Translations under genes and position numbers: made by a program
Notes under the pieces: model-generated
Database searches by the model: none
Seen by the model: only the letters and a program-made list of their open reading frames with translations
Told to the model about the DNA's origin: nothing
Shown: positions 40,801 to 55,800 of the stretch, in pieces
Position numbering within the stretch: the stretch's first letter is position 1
Layout: each line of letters begins with the position of its first letter
NCBI GenBank assembly: GCA_963402885.1
Contig: OY727097.1
Location: 15,748,001-15,812,000, forward strand
Reading direction: 5' to 3'
Length of the DNA stretch: 64,000 bases
From: Antedon bifida
Lineage: Eukaryota; Echinodermata; Crinoidea; Comatulida; Antedonidae

Positions 40801-43800
40801 TATTTGAGGCCGTTTTAATCAGATTTAGAAGAGGAAACTTTTGTCACTTTTTATGGTACATGTAAATAAAATACTGTGGGCAAAATATATTGCACGAGGT
40901 CCGATGGTATGCGTGACTGTGTTTAAATAAATGCTTTCAATTTAAAAATGTTTTTATTTAAAGTTCAGTATAAGTCTATATTTATCGGCTAAATTTTATC
41001 ATAGAACATTTATACGAACCGCGAACGTATGATGTACCCCCACGCACAGTGGGCAAGAATCAACATTGTGCCTAACGTCCAAAATGGTAAATGTGACAAT
41101 CCAAACTTGTTAATATTGTGTTAGGAGAAGATATCTTAAATTACATAACTCCACTAATAATTTTATATTTGGTAAATTTTAATAGTGTCTTGTAACCATG
41201 GAAAATGTGAGAAATCATACAATTTCACTTAAAAAGAGCAAAAAAACAACAGTTTTGATAAAAAAAAATTTATTTATTTTATTAACCATAATTATTTGGC
41301 AGTAAAAATAAAATGTTAATTATTGCTGTTTTGGCCCTGTAGACGGTCCATACTGCGTAGAGTAGATGCGCAGAATTAGTCACGGTACAACAACAGGTTG
41401 TATTATGGAAGTTATCTGTAAGTTTTATTTAATAAGTCATTATACTTATGTTGCATATCAATTTTACCCGATGAGGCCATTGTAGATGATTTTAAGGTTG
41501 TGAAATAGTGATTACATTTGCATCTTGATGCAGAATATCATAATACAGAGTGTGATTTGGTCATAGATTATCGGGTAGCCTAGTAGAGTGGCGCCTGCGG
41601 CCTAGCTGTGTATTTTTCGGTAACATACCGCTACTTCTCAAAATAATATTTGTTTACAAGTTAGTTTCGTTAATGTTTGTAATCGATGTTAGTGATGATT
41701 ACATAGGCCTAAGGTTGAAATTAAACTAGTTAATTAGTTGATAGTCGCCGGTGCTCGTTCCGCTTGAGCGAGTTTGGGTATATAGACGATGCGTTCCATT
41801 TACGTACACGGAAATAGTCTGTGATGTTATGGTGTTGTGTTAACAAACACAGTGAACGGTATATTAAGTTAATTATGGATGTTATTTTTTTTCTTATGTG
41901 ACAGGGATACAGTATATCTGATATTCTATCTCGAGATTAAGATGTCTATGAGTTCTGTGAGGGCAGATGTCCACTAGTCTGTAAGTTGGCTGTCTGCTGA
42001 GGAATATTGTTACTTTATTGTATGATTTATCAGACTTAAAATTATAATGCCTTGGATTATTTATGCACTGAAATGTATGATGTCATATTGATAATATGCA
42101 TTGAGTTTGATATGATTGATGTTAATGAAGTATAATAGTTGTTTTTTCACTTGTTATGATTTGCAGTTTCACTCGTTGGTATGGTAATTGGAATAATAAA
42201 TTGCTGTAGACGTATAGTTCGTTTGTTTGCCTGCCACGAGTTTACCTAACTGGATAGAGGGCACCGTTTGTACCCTTTAGACCAGTACAATTGCTTTATT
42301 TTGGGGTTAAAGGTCACCAAATACCAAAAAATCGTATTTTAAAAATAAAACCATTAATATAGATTTGATTCACGGCAATTCTAGAAAAAATAACAGCGAA
42401 TTTATCAAAACTGTTGACCGCGTTGCAACTGAACATTTTCTCCGACGTTAATTGGTTATATCTGGTAATCGCGTTTAAAAAACACGTAATCCATACCCAC
42501 AACGCAGTTCAAGTTATGGAAGGCCGATGAGAGTTCGTTTGTTTACATCATATCGCTGCCTAAAACTCTTACATGTAGGATTAAAAATTGAACTCTGACG
42601 TAAAGCTATATTATTTGTAAAATAAACATCTAGGCCTATTACAGTACCACATACAACAGAACAATGATGTATTAATAAGGGCACGTCGGCGAAAAAATCG
42701 TTTCGCTGTTGGTTCTTCTACTCTAGGGCCTACTGGGCTATACCCAGCAAACACATAACGTTTATCTAACGTTAGTGTTTGGTTATTGTTTGGTTAGGTT
42801 AACTACGAACATTCAAATAACGTTTAAATAACGTTCGCTCAAAAAATGTGTTTGTTTGACATTATTCTAACGTTGAGGGAACGTTTTATAGTAACGTTCA
42901 AATGCGACATTAATCAAACGTGTGTTATAAACATTTGTCTAACGTTCAAAGAACGTTCACACCAACGTTTAAATATAACTGGTACAAAACGTTTTTAATA
43001 ACGTTGATCGAACGTTGAACAAACTTTTAGAATAACGTTCAAATGTAACGTTCAAGAAACTTTCCTAACAACGTTCATTTAACGTTAGAAGAACATTCGC
43101 AATAACGTTAACATGTAACATTTACAAAACGTTGTTAATAACTTTTATCTAACGTTAAAAAAACGTTTTCAATAACGTTGAAATCAAACCATTACACCAC
43201 TTGTTGAAAACATTCTCCTAACGTTTCAAGAACGTTCGAAATAATGTTGTAGTCAAACCATTACACAACTTATTAATAACGTGTTGCGAACGTTAGACGA
43301 ACATTCGATAAACGTTCATATTACGTTTAAATGGAGCATTTTGAAAACTTTTTTCTAACGTTACAAACACGTTTGCAATAATGTTGTAATCAAACCATTA
43401 CACAACTTTTTAATAACGTGTTGCGAACGTTGAACGAACATTCGACAAACGTACAAATTACGTTTAAATGGAGCGTTTTGAAAACATTTGTCTAACGTTA
43501 CAAGAACGTTCGCAATAACACTGCAATCAAACCATTATACAACTTGTTAATAACGTGTTGCGAACGTTAGACAAACATTCATATTAGGACTTACATTTAA
43601 ATGGAGCATTTTGAAAACATTTTTCTAACGTTACAAGAACGTTCGAAATAATGTTGCAATCAAACCATTACACAACTTGTTAAACGTGTTGCGAACGTTA
43701 GACGAACATTCGACGAACATTCATATTAAGTTTAAATTGAGCATTTTGAAAACATTCTCCTAACGTTTCAAGAACGTTCGCAATAATGTTGCAATCAAAC

Positions 43801-46800
43801 CATTACACAACATGTTAATAACGTGTTGCGAACGTTAGACGAACTTTTGTCGAACGTTCATGTTACGTGTAAATGGAGAATTTTGAAAACATTTTAAACA
43901 CGTTACAAGAATGTTTACAATCACTTTCTAATGAAACATTGACATAACTTTGTAGATAACATTTTTTTAACGTTACAAGAACGTTCGCAATAATAATTGC
44001 AATCAAAACCATTACACAACTTGTTAATAACGTGTTGCGAGCGTTAATCGACGAACCTTCATATTACGTACTTAAATAGAGCATTTTGAAAACTTTTTTC
44101 TAACGGAAATGTTGCAGTAATGTTGCATTTAAATCATTACACAACCTTTTAATAACGTGTTGCGAACGTTAAAAGAACATTCGAGGAACCTTCATAATAC
44201 GTTTAAATGGAGCATTTTAAAAACATTTTTCTAACGTTACAAGAACGTTTGCAATAATGTTGCAATCAAACCATTACACAACTTTTTAATAACGTGTTGC
44301 GAAAGAACATTCGAGGAACGTACACATTACGTTTAAATAAAGCATTTTGTAAATATAAATCTATAATGTTTGCAATCAACACGTTGTTTCAGCCCGTTTT
44401 ACGCACTAAGTAGGGAGGGAGTTTTATCACGTGGCTGAATCGCTGATGTTGCAAATTTATCTATGCAGTACTGTATAGAATAGCTCAGAGCCATAATTGA
44501 ATATAATTATGGTTCTGGAATAGCTTTATGAAAAGCGCCCTCTCTAGTTTCATTTATTAATTAATAAAGTGGTAATCAGATTTGTATTCGGGCCCAAAAA
44601 TATAAATGATTTACATAGATTTAAATATCATGTGAACTTATGTTTGCCCTTTAAATTTCATGAAGATGTGGCAAAAAAGAGATATTTTGGATTTTATTTT
44701 AAAAAAAGGAGACATCATAATATTGCCTAAGTTGTTGATCACTTAAAAATTAATAGAATATAAATGATTTTATTAAATTGTTATTTCGTCATTGTTCACT
44801 ACAACAAGGAATCATAAAGAACACGCCGCAGAATAGGATATCAACCTGTTATATTGGCGGTTTTTATTGCTGTTGGTTGTGAACTAAATAATCTATATTT
44901 TGATTTTATTTTCATTTGACCTACAAGCTCGCCATCGATTATCCAGGTTTCCATAACAACTGTTACACTTTGAGGTATCTGTGGTGGGTAAATAGGAAAG
45001 TTCATAGCCTGGGTTATAGGAGGAATGTGAAATTAGATATTATATGAGTCAGATCTGTGTAGTTAGTATACACAGTATTGCGATTTAAGTAAACAGTTAT
45101 GTTATACTGTAATTACTAAAAGCATTTTGTATTGGAATTCTGTGTACAGGGGCCGGATTTATTTTTGTATACTACTGTATATTTTATAAATAATTGACGC
45201 GTCACACCTTTACGTACCCATGTACATCATTTGATCATGAAATACGTGCGAGAGTACCATTTCCAGCCATAGGGGCATCATTTGACAAAATGTAGGTGGG
45301 CCTGTGGCTCAAATACTTGGTGTCTCCTACACCCCCCCCCCCCCATATTTCCAAATTCTGGATCTGCCCCTGGTGTATCATCTATGTTGTAGCGGAAATT
45401 GAGAACCTGGGTTAAATAAAATACGCTTCTCAATATTACGTTATATAGCGAGTCTCCTTGAACAAGATTCAGTCGATAATATGTAATATTTAGACGTTTT
45501 AGTGGGGGTCTCTGTTTTCGAGAAAATCTCGAAAACAGAGATCCCCTATAACGTAATATTGAGACGTTTTATAATGGGGGTCTGGTCTCTGTTTTCGAGG
45601 TCTCTGTTTTCAAGACACCCTACCAGTGTTGTTCAGCTGTTTGAAATTCAATAAAATCTTTTTGGTAATAATAATATTCAATAACACACACGTTTTTTTT
45701 AATATACTTATTTTCTTCAAATAAACAGTTCACCGTGTTTTTAACACTTTGCTATAATGAATGATGGAAAGGTCTTGTTTTTAAAATCTATATTTGAGTT
45801 GGGTTAAATTATAACTTTCCATACCTCTCTGTTTCTTTTTACTTTATACACTACTGTATCTTTGAGTCAAGTCGATCGTTTAATTTGCATGGAATTCTCA
45901 TTGAAATTTTGTGTATATCTGAAAGGTCACAAAACTGTCCCAGAAGACAGAACAATGGTACCACATAAATGGTGAACTAGCAAATTGATTTCAATTATGC
46001 TTAATTCAAACACAAACTCTTTGAACATAGGTAATGCGATTATCAATGCATTTAATTTAAATATTAATCTCATATTAAATTAAAAAACTTGCCTTGATTG
46101 TTTTGTGTGGATATAACACATTCAATTAAGGTGCTTACCCCAACCCGGGTTAGAAATTTCAGAAATGCATTACTGTAGTTATTATTATTCTTAGGATAGC
46201 TGGTAACCCCATCATTCATACTAGAGACGTGTAAACCGACACTTGACCGATTCTGGTTCTTTTCAAAGTGTTTAAAAGTAGTATGACCACTCACTTCGTC
46301 TTATGTTACGACGTATAACAAAAATATAGGCCTATACAGTATATATATACTGTATAACTGTATATATAATAAAAAAACTTTTAAACATATTATTATTAAG
46401 TAATATTTCATGTTGATGACATTGTAAGCCTTATTCAGCATTATTGCGCTTAAGTTTAAATACTATGACTAGACTATCCTACCATCTTTGTTAGTATATT
46501 TTATATGTGAAACTTTAGTTTCTAAAGATACAATATAGTTTTTAAAATAACCGGCTCAGCTACAGTGATTAGGTTCACTTAGGGTGACCCTGGTCTCCCA
46601 AATTTGTATATGTATATACTGAAATAGACCGAATAAATAATGAAACTGTATAATATAAACTGTAATCATTAACTATCATAACTGGACGTACGATTCTGTT
46701 TCTTTATATTAATGAATTGATGGAGTTGACCTTATTCTATACATTTAAGACGAGTTACCATGGAAATTAACGACTACCTTCTTGTAATGATCGGTACAAG

Positions 46801-49800
46801 TTGGGAGTCTAGCAAGCCGCACCATATTATGTTCAATAAGAACGTATTCTTCAGAATTTAGAAATAAACTAAGCATAATTACACCATACAAATTAATTCG
46901 GAGGATTTAATTTAAGGGACATTTCATGCTTCAGTTTACCAATAGGCCCCCTCAATAGGCCTAACGAGACTCATTTGCTTAAAATACATTGACAACTTAT
47001 TCGTTGTCAGCTGTCCTGTCTTCCTTTTTTCAATTTGCATTCTCAAACTCAGGATTTGGAAAGTGAAGTGAGTTTTATTTAGAAATATGGGTCTCTCAGC
47101 CGGCTATTTTGTAGTCAAACGGCCATAAAAACTGTAATTCTTGTGCCTTTCCCATCTTTATACTAATATGGTCCCGTGCAATCGTTATTGATGAAGTAAT
47201 AGCAGGGGGTAGTTTATTTACACATTAATTACATTATACAAAACACAACAAAATAAGAACATATAGGATTACATTTTGAAATTAAAGATTGTATCTAAAG
47301 GGCGGAAATAAATGTGATAACATATTAGGTGAAATACAAAATATGAATGAATAAATGTAGCTATATAATATAAAACACAGTTAAGCAGAAAATTATGATA
47401 GTTGGTAATAAAATTGTAATCAGAAAGAACAAAACAAACATATATATCGGTCAATACTGTTTTGTCTTTAAATGGTTTTTAATTTAAGATCTGTTTGCCA
47501 ATGCGTTAATATTGACCTATACTTTAAATTCCATTCTACAAGGTTGATTTATATAAGTTACCATGGTAATTAACGACGTACCCTCTTGTAATAGGATATA
47601 GTACTGTACAAGTTGCAGAGTAGAACTCGGGTTAAGTATTATGTACATCGGCCGTGTATTATACTTTTTAAATGTTAACATTCAAATTTTTAAATACAAT
47701 ACAATCGTTTGTGTTTAATAACGCTCTTTAATGAGTGTATGACTATGACTATGTTTTATTTTATAATTATACTTATTTTGATTACACAATTTAATGAAAA
47801 AGTGAAAAATACACTGTTCTAAGAACCAATGTTTGTTAATTAAAGGAGATGAGCTACACTGATGACTATACTTATGTAATTGTATTCATCCTAATTTAGA
47901 TAAACAATTTTGCTTTATAGAATTCGATTGTTTGTTGAGTGTAGTTAAATACTTTGATCAATATTATTTCCTTCATTAGACATTTAGCAGATTTTAAAGT
48001 AAATATGCAATGATATGTTGTTTCCTGTTGTTGTATTCATTAATGCGAATTGCCAAATGCATGGGGGAATTACAATTAATTCCTTTAATCTTTGCATTAT
48101 CTCCTGATATAGTGTAGTTAGTTTATACCTCCATGGTTTAAACTACACACATGATGTATAATAGCTATTCCAAATCCACTATAAAATACTATTTATAATG
48201 CGATGTAAATGGCGAATGTAATATGAAATTATGGAAATTTTAATTCACGACTGCTTTGATATCACTCTTTACTAATATACCAAAATGAACAATAATTGAT
48301 CTTTTGATTGAGAAAATTTAATTAGCAGCCAACGTTTCACCAATGAAAATTACTGTCAAACCCAAGAAAATATCATAAGCGCGCCTACTTTTATTTATTT
48401 GTATTATTTATATGTACTACACAAATGTTATAATGTAAAAAAAAAATACTAGTGTCAAGTTTTTTTTTAAATTAACTTAGTTTAAAAATGTTGTAAATGT
48501 AGTTTAGAACCATATGAAAAATTAAAAATGTCCAAATCAACTAAAATTCTAGAAAATTGCCCAATTTTTATACTAAAGATAAGTAAATACATATACAATT
48601 ATTGTACCAAATTTGAACAAAATTGAAGTTGGTTAAGTATTTTTCCGCGATGGTTTTTGAATGATGTTTTTACAGTTTTATTTATCCAAATCTACTAAAA
48701 ATATAAGACACGTACCATTTCAATACACAACTATATTTAAAGTCATTGTAGGTGATCTGTGTGCTAATATTTTAACGGTAAATGTACTGTAAGAAAGAGA
48801 ATTTAAGAAAGAAAGACTTTGAGTTGTGACATAAGAATTTAAAAAATATTATTTCGAGGAACTTCAACAATATCATTCCCTTTAAAAAAAAATCTTAGAT
48901 AGAAGCGTCGCTTCTGGCTGGACAGTTACACAAAAACCAGCCAATCACAGCTACAGTGGGTGATTAAAATATAAACTGATGTGACCTCATAGCTGTGTGA
49001 CCTACTGTACATTATTTCTGCTGTTTCCATGAGAGAAAGATCGAAGTTAATAATCATCTAGAGTATTCATATCTATTAGTATTATTAAGAATTTACACAA
49101 TACGATATATTTTTGGTGAGTTACCCTTTTTTTTACATTTACTTTTAAAGCATATGTAGTATTTAGTTGTAATTATTTATTGGTTATTATTAGTTTAGGG
49201 TTTGATAATATGTATAATATTTTTTTTTTAATTATTGTTATATTTTAAAATATTGTGTTACTATGTTATTGTACTGCATTATTACAGTACTGATTATTAC
49301 AAAATAAATAAATAAATATTTCTCATAACTTTAATTGTAAACTATAAATTAATATTAAGCAACACATTATATTTATCATAATCAGCTAGGGTATTGGGTC
49401 TTTATTTCTTTAAATATAGCCTATAAACAAAATAATAATTTTACCTTTTTAAATTTTATACCATTGTACTGTAAAATAATTCTTTTTTATAATTTTATAG
49501 GGTTCATATTGCTGATATACTTCACCTTAAAGGTAATTATTATACAAATAATGAATGTTTATGAGTGTAATGGTACAAATAATGGCACGAGGTGAATGAT
49601 GAAAGGTTATATTTCAACGAGGCGATGAGCCGAGTTGAAATATAACCTTTCATCATTCACCAAGTGCCATTATTTGTACCATTACACGAATAAAAAACAT
49701 TCATTATTTGTTTTATATAACATCTAAATAAATTCCTGTCATTTGAATCAAATAAGGTAGCCCTAGCCAAGACCTACTACATTTCATTCACAATCACATT

Positions 49801-52800
49801 GCTTAAAAACATTAAAAATTTATTTTTAATAATTTTATATTAAATGTTATATTTATGGATTTTATAAACACACCTACTTTTGTGTTAATTATGTCAATAA
49901 ACGACCAAACAATTCTAGGCCTAGCAAGTCTAAAACGCCTAGGCTAGGCCTAGCCTAATAGTAATACTAGCATGGCCTAGTAGTAGCCTAGCTTGGCTGA
50001 AAAGCAAAACTTCGACAGACAATTGGAACTTATCTAGGCTAATTATGGTTTTTCCAACAATTCCACGTCTTGTAGGGATGTCCCCATTAATTAATCAAAA
50101 TCCTAAAAACGATCTAAAGCTAATTTAAATGTCTTTTTAAATGAAATAAGTACATATATATATGTCCAAATCATACACAAAAACCTTCTGCCCGCGGTGG
50201 TGTTTACAAACGAAACTGAGACCAGACGACAGGTGGCGCTGTTGTATTTCACAGTACAGAGCTAACATTATAATTTGTATACAGTACTAGATTTTTTTTC
50301 ATCCGCGAAACGTTTTTTTTTTCGTACACAAAATAAAAATGTTGAAAAGAGAAACGAAACTGAGGCCAGACGACAGGTGGTGCTGTTGTATTTCACAGTA
50401 CAGAGCCATATTACAGTATATCTAAAATTTAGGGTAATTCGTATACTAGATTTTTTTTCATCCGCGAAACATTTTTTTTTTCGTACACAAAAATGTTTTA
50501 AAAAGTACTATTAAACGATCGTTTAATAGTGCGTACTATTGCACGCCATGTGACCCACATTCGTCCAATCAAATGAAAGGAATTTATTTAGGTGTTATAT
50601 AATAAAGTTTATAAAACATGCGTTTGTTTAACATTTTTAAACATTACAATCCTATATATTGCACTGATTTAGGGCTAGTGTGGCTCGAAAGCTCCGCTAA
50701 TTTTTTCTGGCTGTTTTAATTATAATATTGTTTTGTTTTAGTTTTCTGCTTATTTTATTTTGCATCTCTTTTAAGATCCTTAAGCTACGTACCAACATAA
50801 CTATTTAAATAATAAAGTTATGGATAAATTCGACTTAATTTGAGTTAAAAAGTTTTTATATACACCTGTTAACAAATTTTAATTGATGCAATAAGTATTA
50901 TATAAGAATTATGTAATATTTATATTATATATAATAATAGTTATATTATAATATTATATATAATAATGTATTATTTAAATTAATATTAGTTATGTCGGTA
51001 TCAAAAAAAGCGTATAGTAGAAAATGGATGGCAGCTAACCGAGCTTTGAAACGAATGCGACATGATAACAACGTGACTTCGAATGATGATGATGCTGATA
51101 ATGATTACACTACTGTTAATGATAAATCCAACGAAATAGACCAAGATAAAGCATTACCATTTAATGATAACGTTCATGAACAGCCATATGATCAAGCTCG
51201 GTCTGTTAATGATTTTGCCCCAGAATTACCACCATATGAACTTGAGCATAGAAGTGAAAGTGAATCGGAGGAAAGCAATATCGACCAATATGACTTGAAT
51301 GAAATCATTGATCGGGATATTTTAATAATATCAGAATCGGAAAGTGAATCGGATTCTGAACAAAACATTGAAGATCAGTTTGCTGATAATTTGGCCAGTT
51401 GGATAAACGAATATCAAGTAAAACATAATGCTACAGATGATTTGTTGAAACTGCTTCAGCAGTCGGGTCACCCTTCGTTACCTAGAACTACCCGCACTTT
51501 ACTTCGAACACCTAGACATATTGAGTTATCAGAAATATCTGGCATGCAGTACATTAATTTTGGACTAAAAGAGCAGCTATTATCTGTATTTGATAAGTAT
51601 TCACAGACTGTAAAAGCAAAAGTACAAACTATTAAATTATCATTTAATATCGATGGAATTCCTCTGCACAAAAGCTCAAACAAGTCTCTCTGGCCTGTTC
51701 TATGTGCGATCATGAACATGGGAGTTGTTCTTGTATTTCCAGTAATACTGACGTATGGCAATTCAAAGCCAACTAACTTAGAATTTCTTAAAGAAATAAT
51801 ACAGGACTTAAATGGTCTAATATCAAACGGTTTCACATTTCACATATCAAATACTGAGAAAACTATTCCAGTACATGTACAATGCATTGTCTGTGATGCA
51901 CCAGCAAGGGCTTTTGTGAAAGCAGTAAAATCTTACTCCGGGTACTACGGTTGTGACAAATGCAACCAAAAGGGTGTTTGGCTAGGACGAGTAACTTATC
52001 AAAATGTAAAAACGTTTAACTGCAGAACAGACGAGGCTTTTCGAAGTCAATCTAATGAGGGCCATCATCTTCTTTCTAAAAGCGATGGAAATCGACGAAT
52101 ATCACCCTTCTGTGATTTGCCCATAGACATGGTGAGGTGCTTCCCTGTTGACTATATGCACCAGTCCTGTTTGGGAGTCATGCGACGACTGATTCTTTTA
52201 TGGACAAGAGGCAAAGTGGGAATCAGGATGTCCGCAGGGGAGAGAGAACGTGTAAGCATAAAACTGGTATCCCTTCAAAAATATATTCCTAAATGTTTCG
52301 CTCGAAAGCCACGTAGTCTCCTTGAAGTGGATAGATGGAAGGCAACCGAATTCCGGCAATTCCTTTTATACACTGGAAAAATTTGCATGAAAGGCATTTT
52401 AAAGAAAGAGTTTTTTGATCACTTTTTGGTTCTAAGCGTTGCAACGTGCATTCTCATAGCACCTACATTGGCCGAAACACATAATGAATATGCTCACCAG
52501 TTGATGCTTCACTTTAATGAACAGGGCCGTGTATTGTATGGAGATGAATTTTTGGTTTACAACGTTCACAGTATGGTACATTTGGCAGAAGAGGCTAGAC
52601 AATTTGGAAGTCTCGATAATTGTTCTGCTTTTCCCTTTGAAAACTACCTGCAACACTTAAAAAAGTTAGTACGCTCAGGCAAAAATCCCGTGGTTCAAAT
52701 TGCCAAACGGATTACAGAAGGCTCAGAAAGTAAAATAATCGACATGTCAATCTGTCAGAAAATTTCAACTGCTAAGCCAAATAATGCTTTCATATTATCC

Positions 52801-55800
52801 GACTCATCATGTGCAGAAATCGTATCAAAAAGACATAATGAAGATGATGATAATCAATATTTGTGTCGCGTATATAAACAAAGTGAAGCCGAGTTTGCCT
52901 CTCCCTGTGATTCACGAATTATTGGCGTATACAGAGTACGTAATCGAAATAGTATAATGAAGATGGTCCCAGAAACAATCCTAAAAAAACAGGCTATAAA
53001 AATCACATTTTCAGACAAAGAAGAAGCTGTGTTTATGGCTATTTTTCATAAACTTTAACATTAAAAAAACAACAATACGTAACAATTATACTTAAATTCA
53101 AGAATGCTCAACATGGTATGTGAGTAATTAGATATTAGTAATCAATGCCGCAAAAATGTATTACATTTGCAATTATATTTCTAAGCAACATACAACTTAA
53201 TAACTTGTTCAATAAAGTTTCTTTAGTCATAATCAAGCACTAATGAATTTGTTTTTACACAGATGCCGCAATTTGTTGTCGTAATTTTCGACGAGGAAGA
53301 AGCCGTCGATATCGTTTCAGAGAGATGGCTTTTAAAAAAGAACAATGTATGTATATAATACATGTACTTGTATTTAGCTCTACTTAAATATTTCATAAGT
53401 TCGTTCTTTTTTAAAACAATTTGTTTCAAAATGTTCATTTGTCCGATATATTTTCAGAAATGTTACTGCTACTGGCCTAGGAAAAATGTTGCCTTTAAAG
53501 CAAAGAGACATGAACTACCAGATACCGATAACTGGGCATTACACGAAGTCAGAGTTGTGAAATATACTGGTATGTTATCTCATTTCGCATGACATAACAA
53601 TAATAATAGATTAATATAGCGCTATTTCATAAGAGAGAACGCTTCAAGTGTTAAATTGTTATTAACTGGACACCTATACTACTCCACAGATTTATATGAG
53701 AAAGCGAGGGAATACCGTGACAAAGCTAAGGAAGATTCAGTAGTGGAAAGCAATTCAGATGATGAAGAAATTGGAAAACGCGTGACAACTGCGCCTAAAC
53801 GCTTCATAGAAACAGAGAGTGAGGGTGAGTATCAGTCATAATAACATCTTTCTCAAGTTTTGGTTTGGTTTGTGCAAAGTCAGTGTGAATGTCTAAATGG
53901 ATATTTCAAAGTGTATGAACTTGTTTCAAATATATATTTTATAACATCTATATGTGTTTGTTATTTTCAGATGATTTTTCAGACGATGGAGTCCAGGTTG
54001 TTCGAAAAAAACAGGCCAAGAGGACTCTAACGAGCACGCCCGTTCTTCCAAGGCCACCAGAGTTTTGTAAGTTCTATTCGACGTCTATGAATGAAAACAT
54101 TTATGGTAATCTCTTATCCCTATGCTTACAATATAGGACATTTTATTCTTTTTAAAATGAAGACAACCAACCTACCAACTATTATGTAAAATATTATGTT
54201 TAATTTTGTAGCTTTTAGGAGACAAGACAGAGAAGCACATACGAGTACAGAAGTGTCTTCACCTCCAACTTCTCCTCCTCCTCCTCCTCCTCATTCAAAG
54301 ACATCACAGTCCTACAAATCGATTTTCTCTAGGAATGAAAACACTGATGACAGTAAGTGTATTTTAATATCTGTGTGTTTAATATTTTCAACGTGCGAGT
54401 TTTTGGAGCTGATGGACAGAAAGAGCACCAGACGGAGGGGAGTAGCATGGTAGTATATCTACTAAAATCACCAGCGCATTTGGCTTTTCTGCATTATCCG
54501 CATATAAATGTGAAACTATTAAAACGATTATTACAGTATTAATAATACCTAACCATACTAATAAATTATGCTTGTCACAAAGGAAATCAAGGCAAATCGA
54601 ATTAAAAAATTGAACCAACGTGTAAACTTCTAACAAAATAACTGTACATTCTGTTTTGTTTTATTTTTTAGGTTTTAAAATCAATGTCTTAATGAAACTG
54701 GACACTATAATAAAAAATCAGAATGAACAGCTTCAAATAATGAAGAATCAAGCAATTCGAAAAGGTGCATTAGAAGATGCAGAAATTGAAGATGTTGTGC
54801 CTCAACCACTAGAAAGCAAAGAAGAATTGTACTCGCTTGATGAAAAATTGAAAGATGCGGCATTTAGGAAGAACATGGTAAATCTTAAAAATTCTATTTG
54901 TACCGTATGTTATAGTGTAAATTTATTTCCTAATGTGATCCCATTATATACTCATATTGAGGTTATAGAAATACAAGGAGGTCGCGAACAAGCAGGAATA
55001 CGGTTTAAAACAAATGTATTGTAACAGAGTTTTTACAATTACTATAAACACAATGTATTGTGTTTATTCTTATAATTAGGTCTGTGCAGCATTCAAACTA
55101 TCTAGATTAAAATCATTATATAACCGTGTTTTCTATTTAAAGCTAAGTAATGTAATGTTTTTATTTTTTCTCTTCAGATCAAGTATCTTAGCATAATTGG
55201 GGGGTCAACTGTCAAAGACACAGTTAGACTTCTGCTAAGAAAAATAGGTTCCAATAAGTTATGGTCCGAATTTAGTATGTACGGACGAAAAGGGAAGGAC
55301 AGTTTTAAAAAAAGACATATGTGCCGAGTAATTATAAGTAAGTACCATTGTTTAGGTATAATTAAACCTATATCTGTCAAAAATGAAGCGAGGTCGGCTC
55401 CTAGCGAAGTCGGCTAAAATAGTGGCAGCTAAACCGTAGAAAACCATAGGTTTCCTTACTGCTCTTCATGTGTTCCAACTAGTTGGTCAAAATACTTACG
55501 CTCTCTCATGACTTTACACATTAAAAAACGTAGTACATTCCTTATAAAGAGTATGAGAGCGTCTCTCTGTGTATTACTGTCCAGTTCACAACCAGAATGA
55601 CCCCACCTGAAACAAGTCTAAGGGAGGGCCATGGCCGAATACTACCTACTAAAACTGCAGATTATTTTAATAACATTTATTTTAATTACTTTTACAAATT
55701 AATATAGGAACCTGTCTTGTCGTCCATCAGAAAGCTAAAGAGAAACAAATCGAGGAGGAAATCGGAACTATTTTAAAATATGCTCCACATCGACCAGGTG

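Noticed and set aside
42314..42502. 62-codon minus-strand frame at the element 2 end
   Set aside because: It lies within the terminal inverted repeat; the opposite arm does not preserve it.
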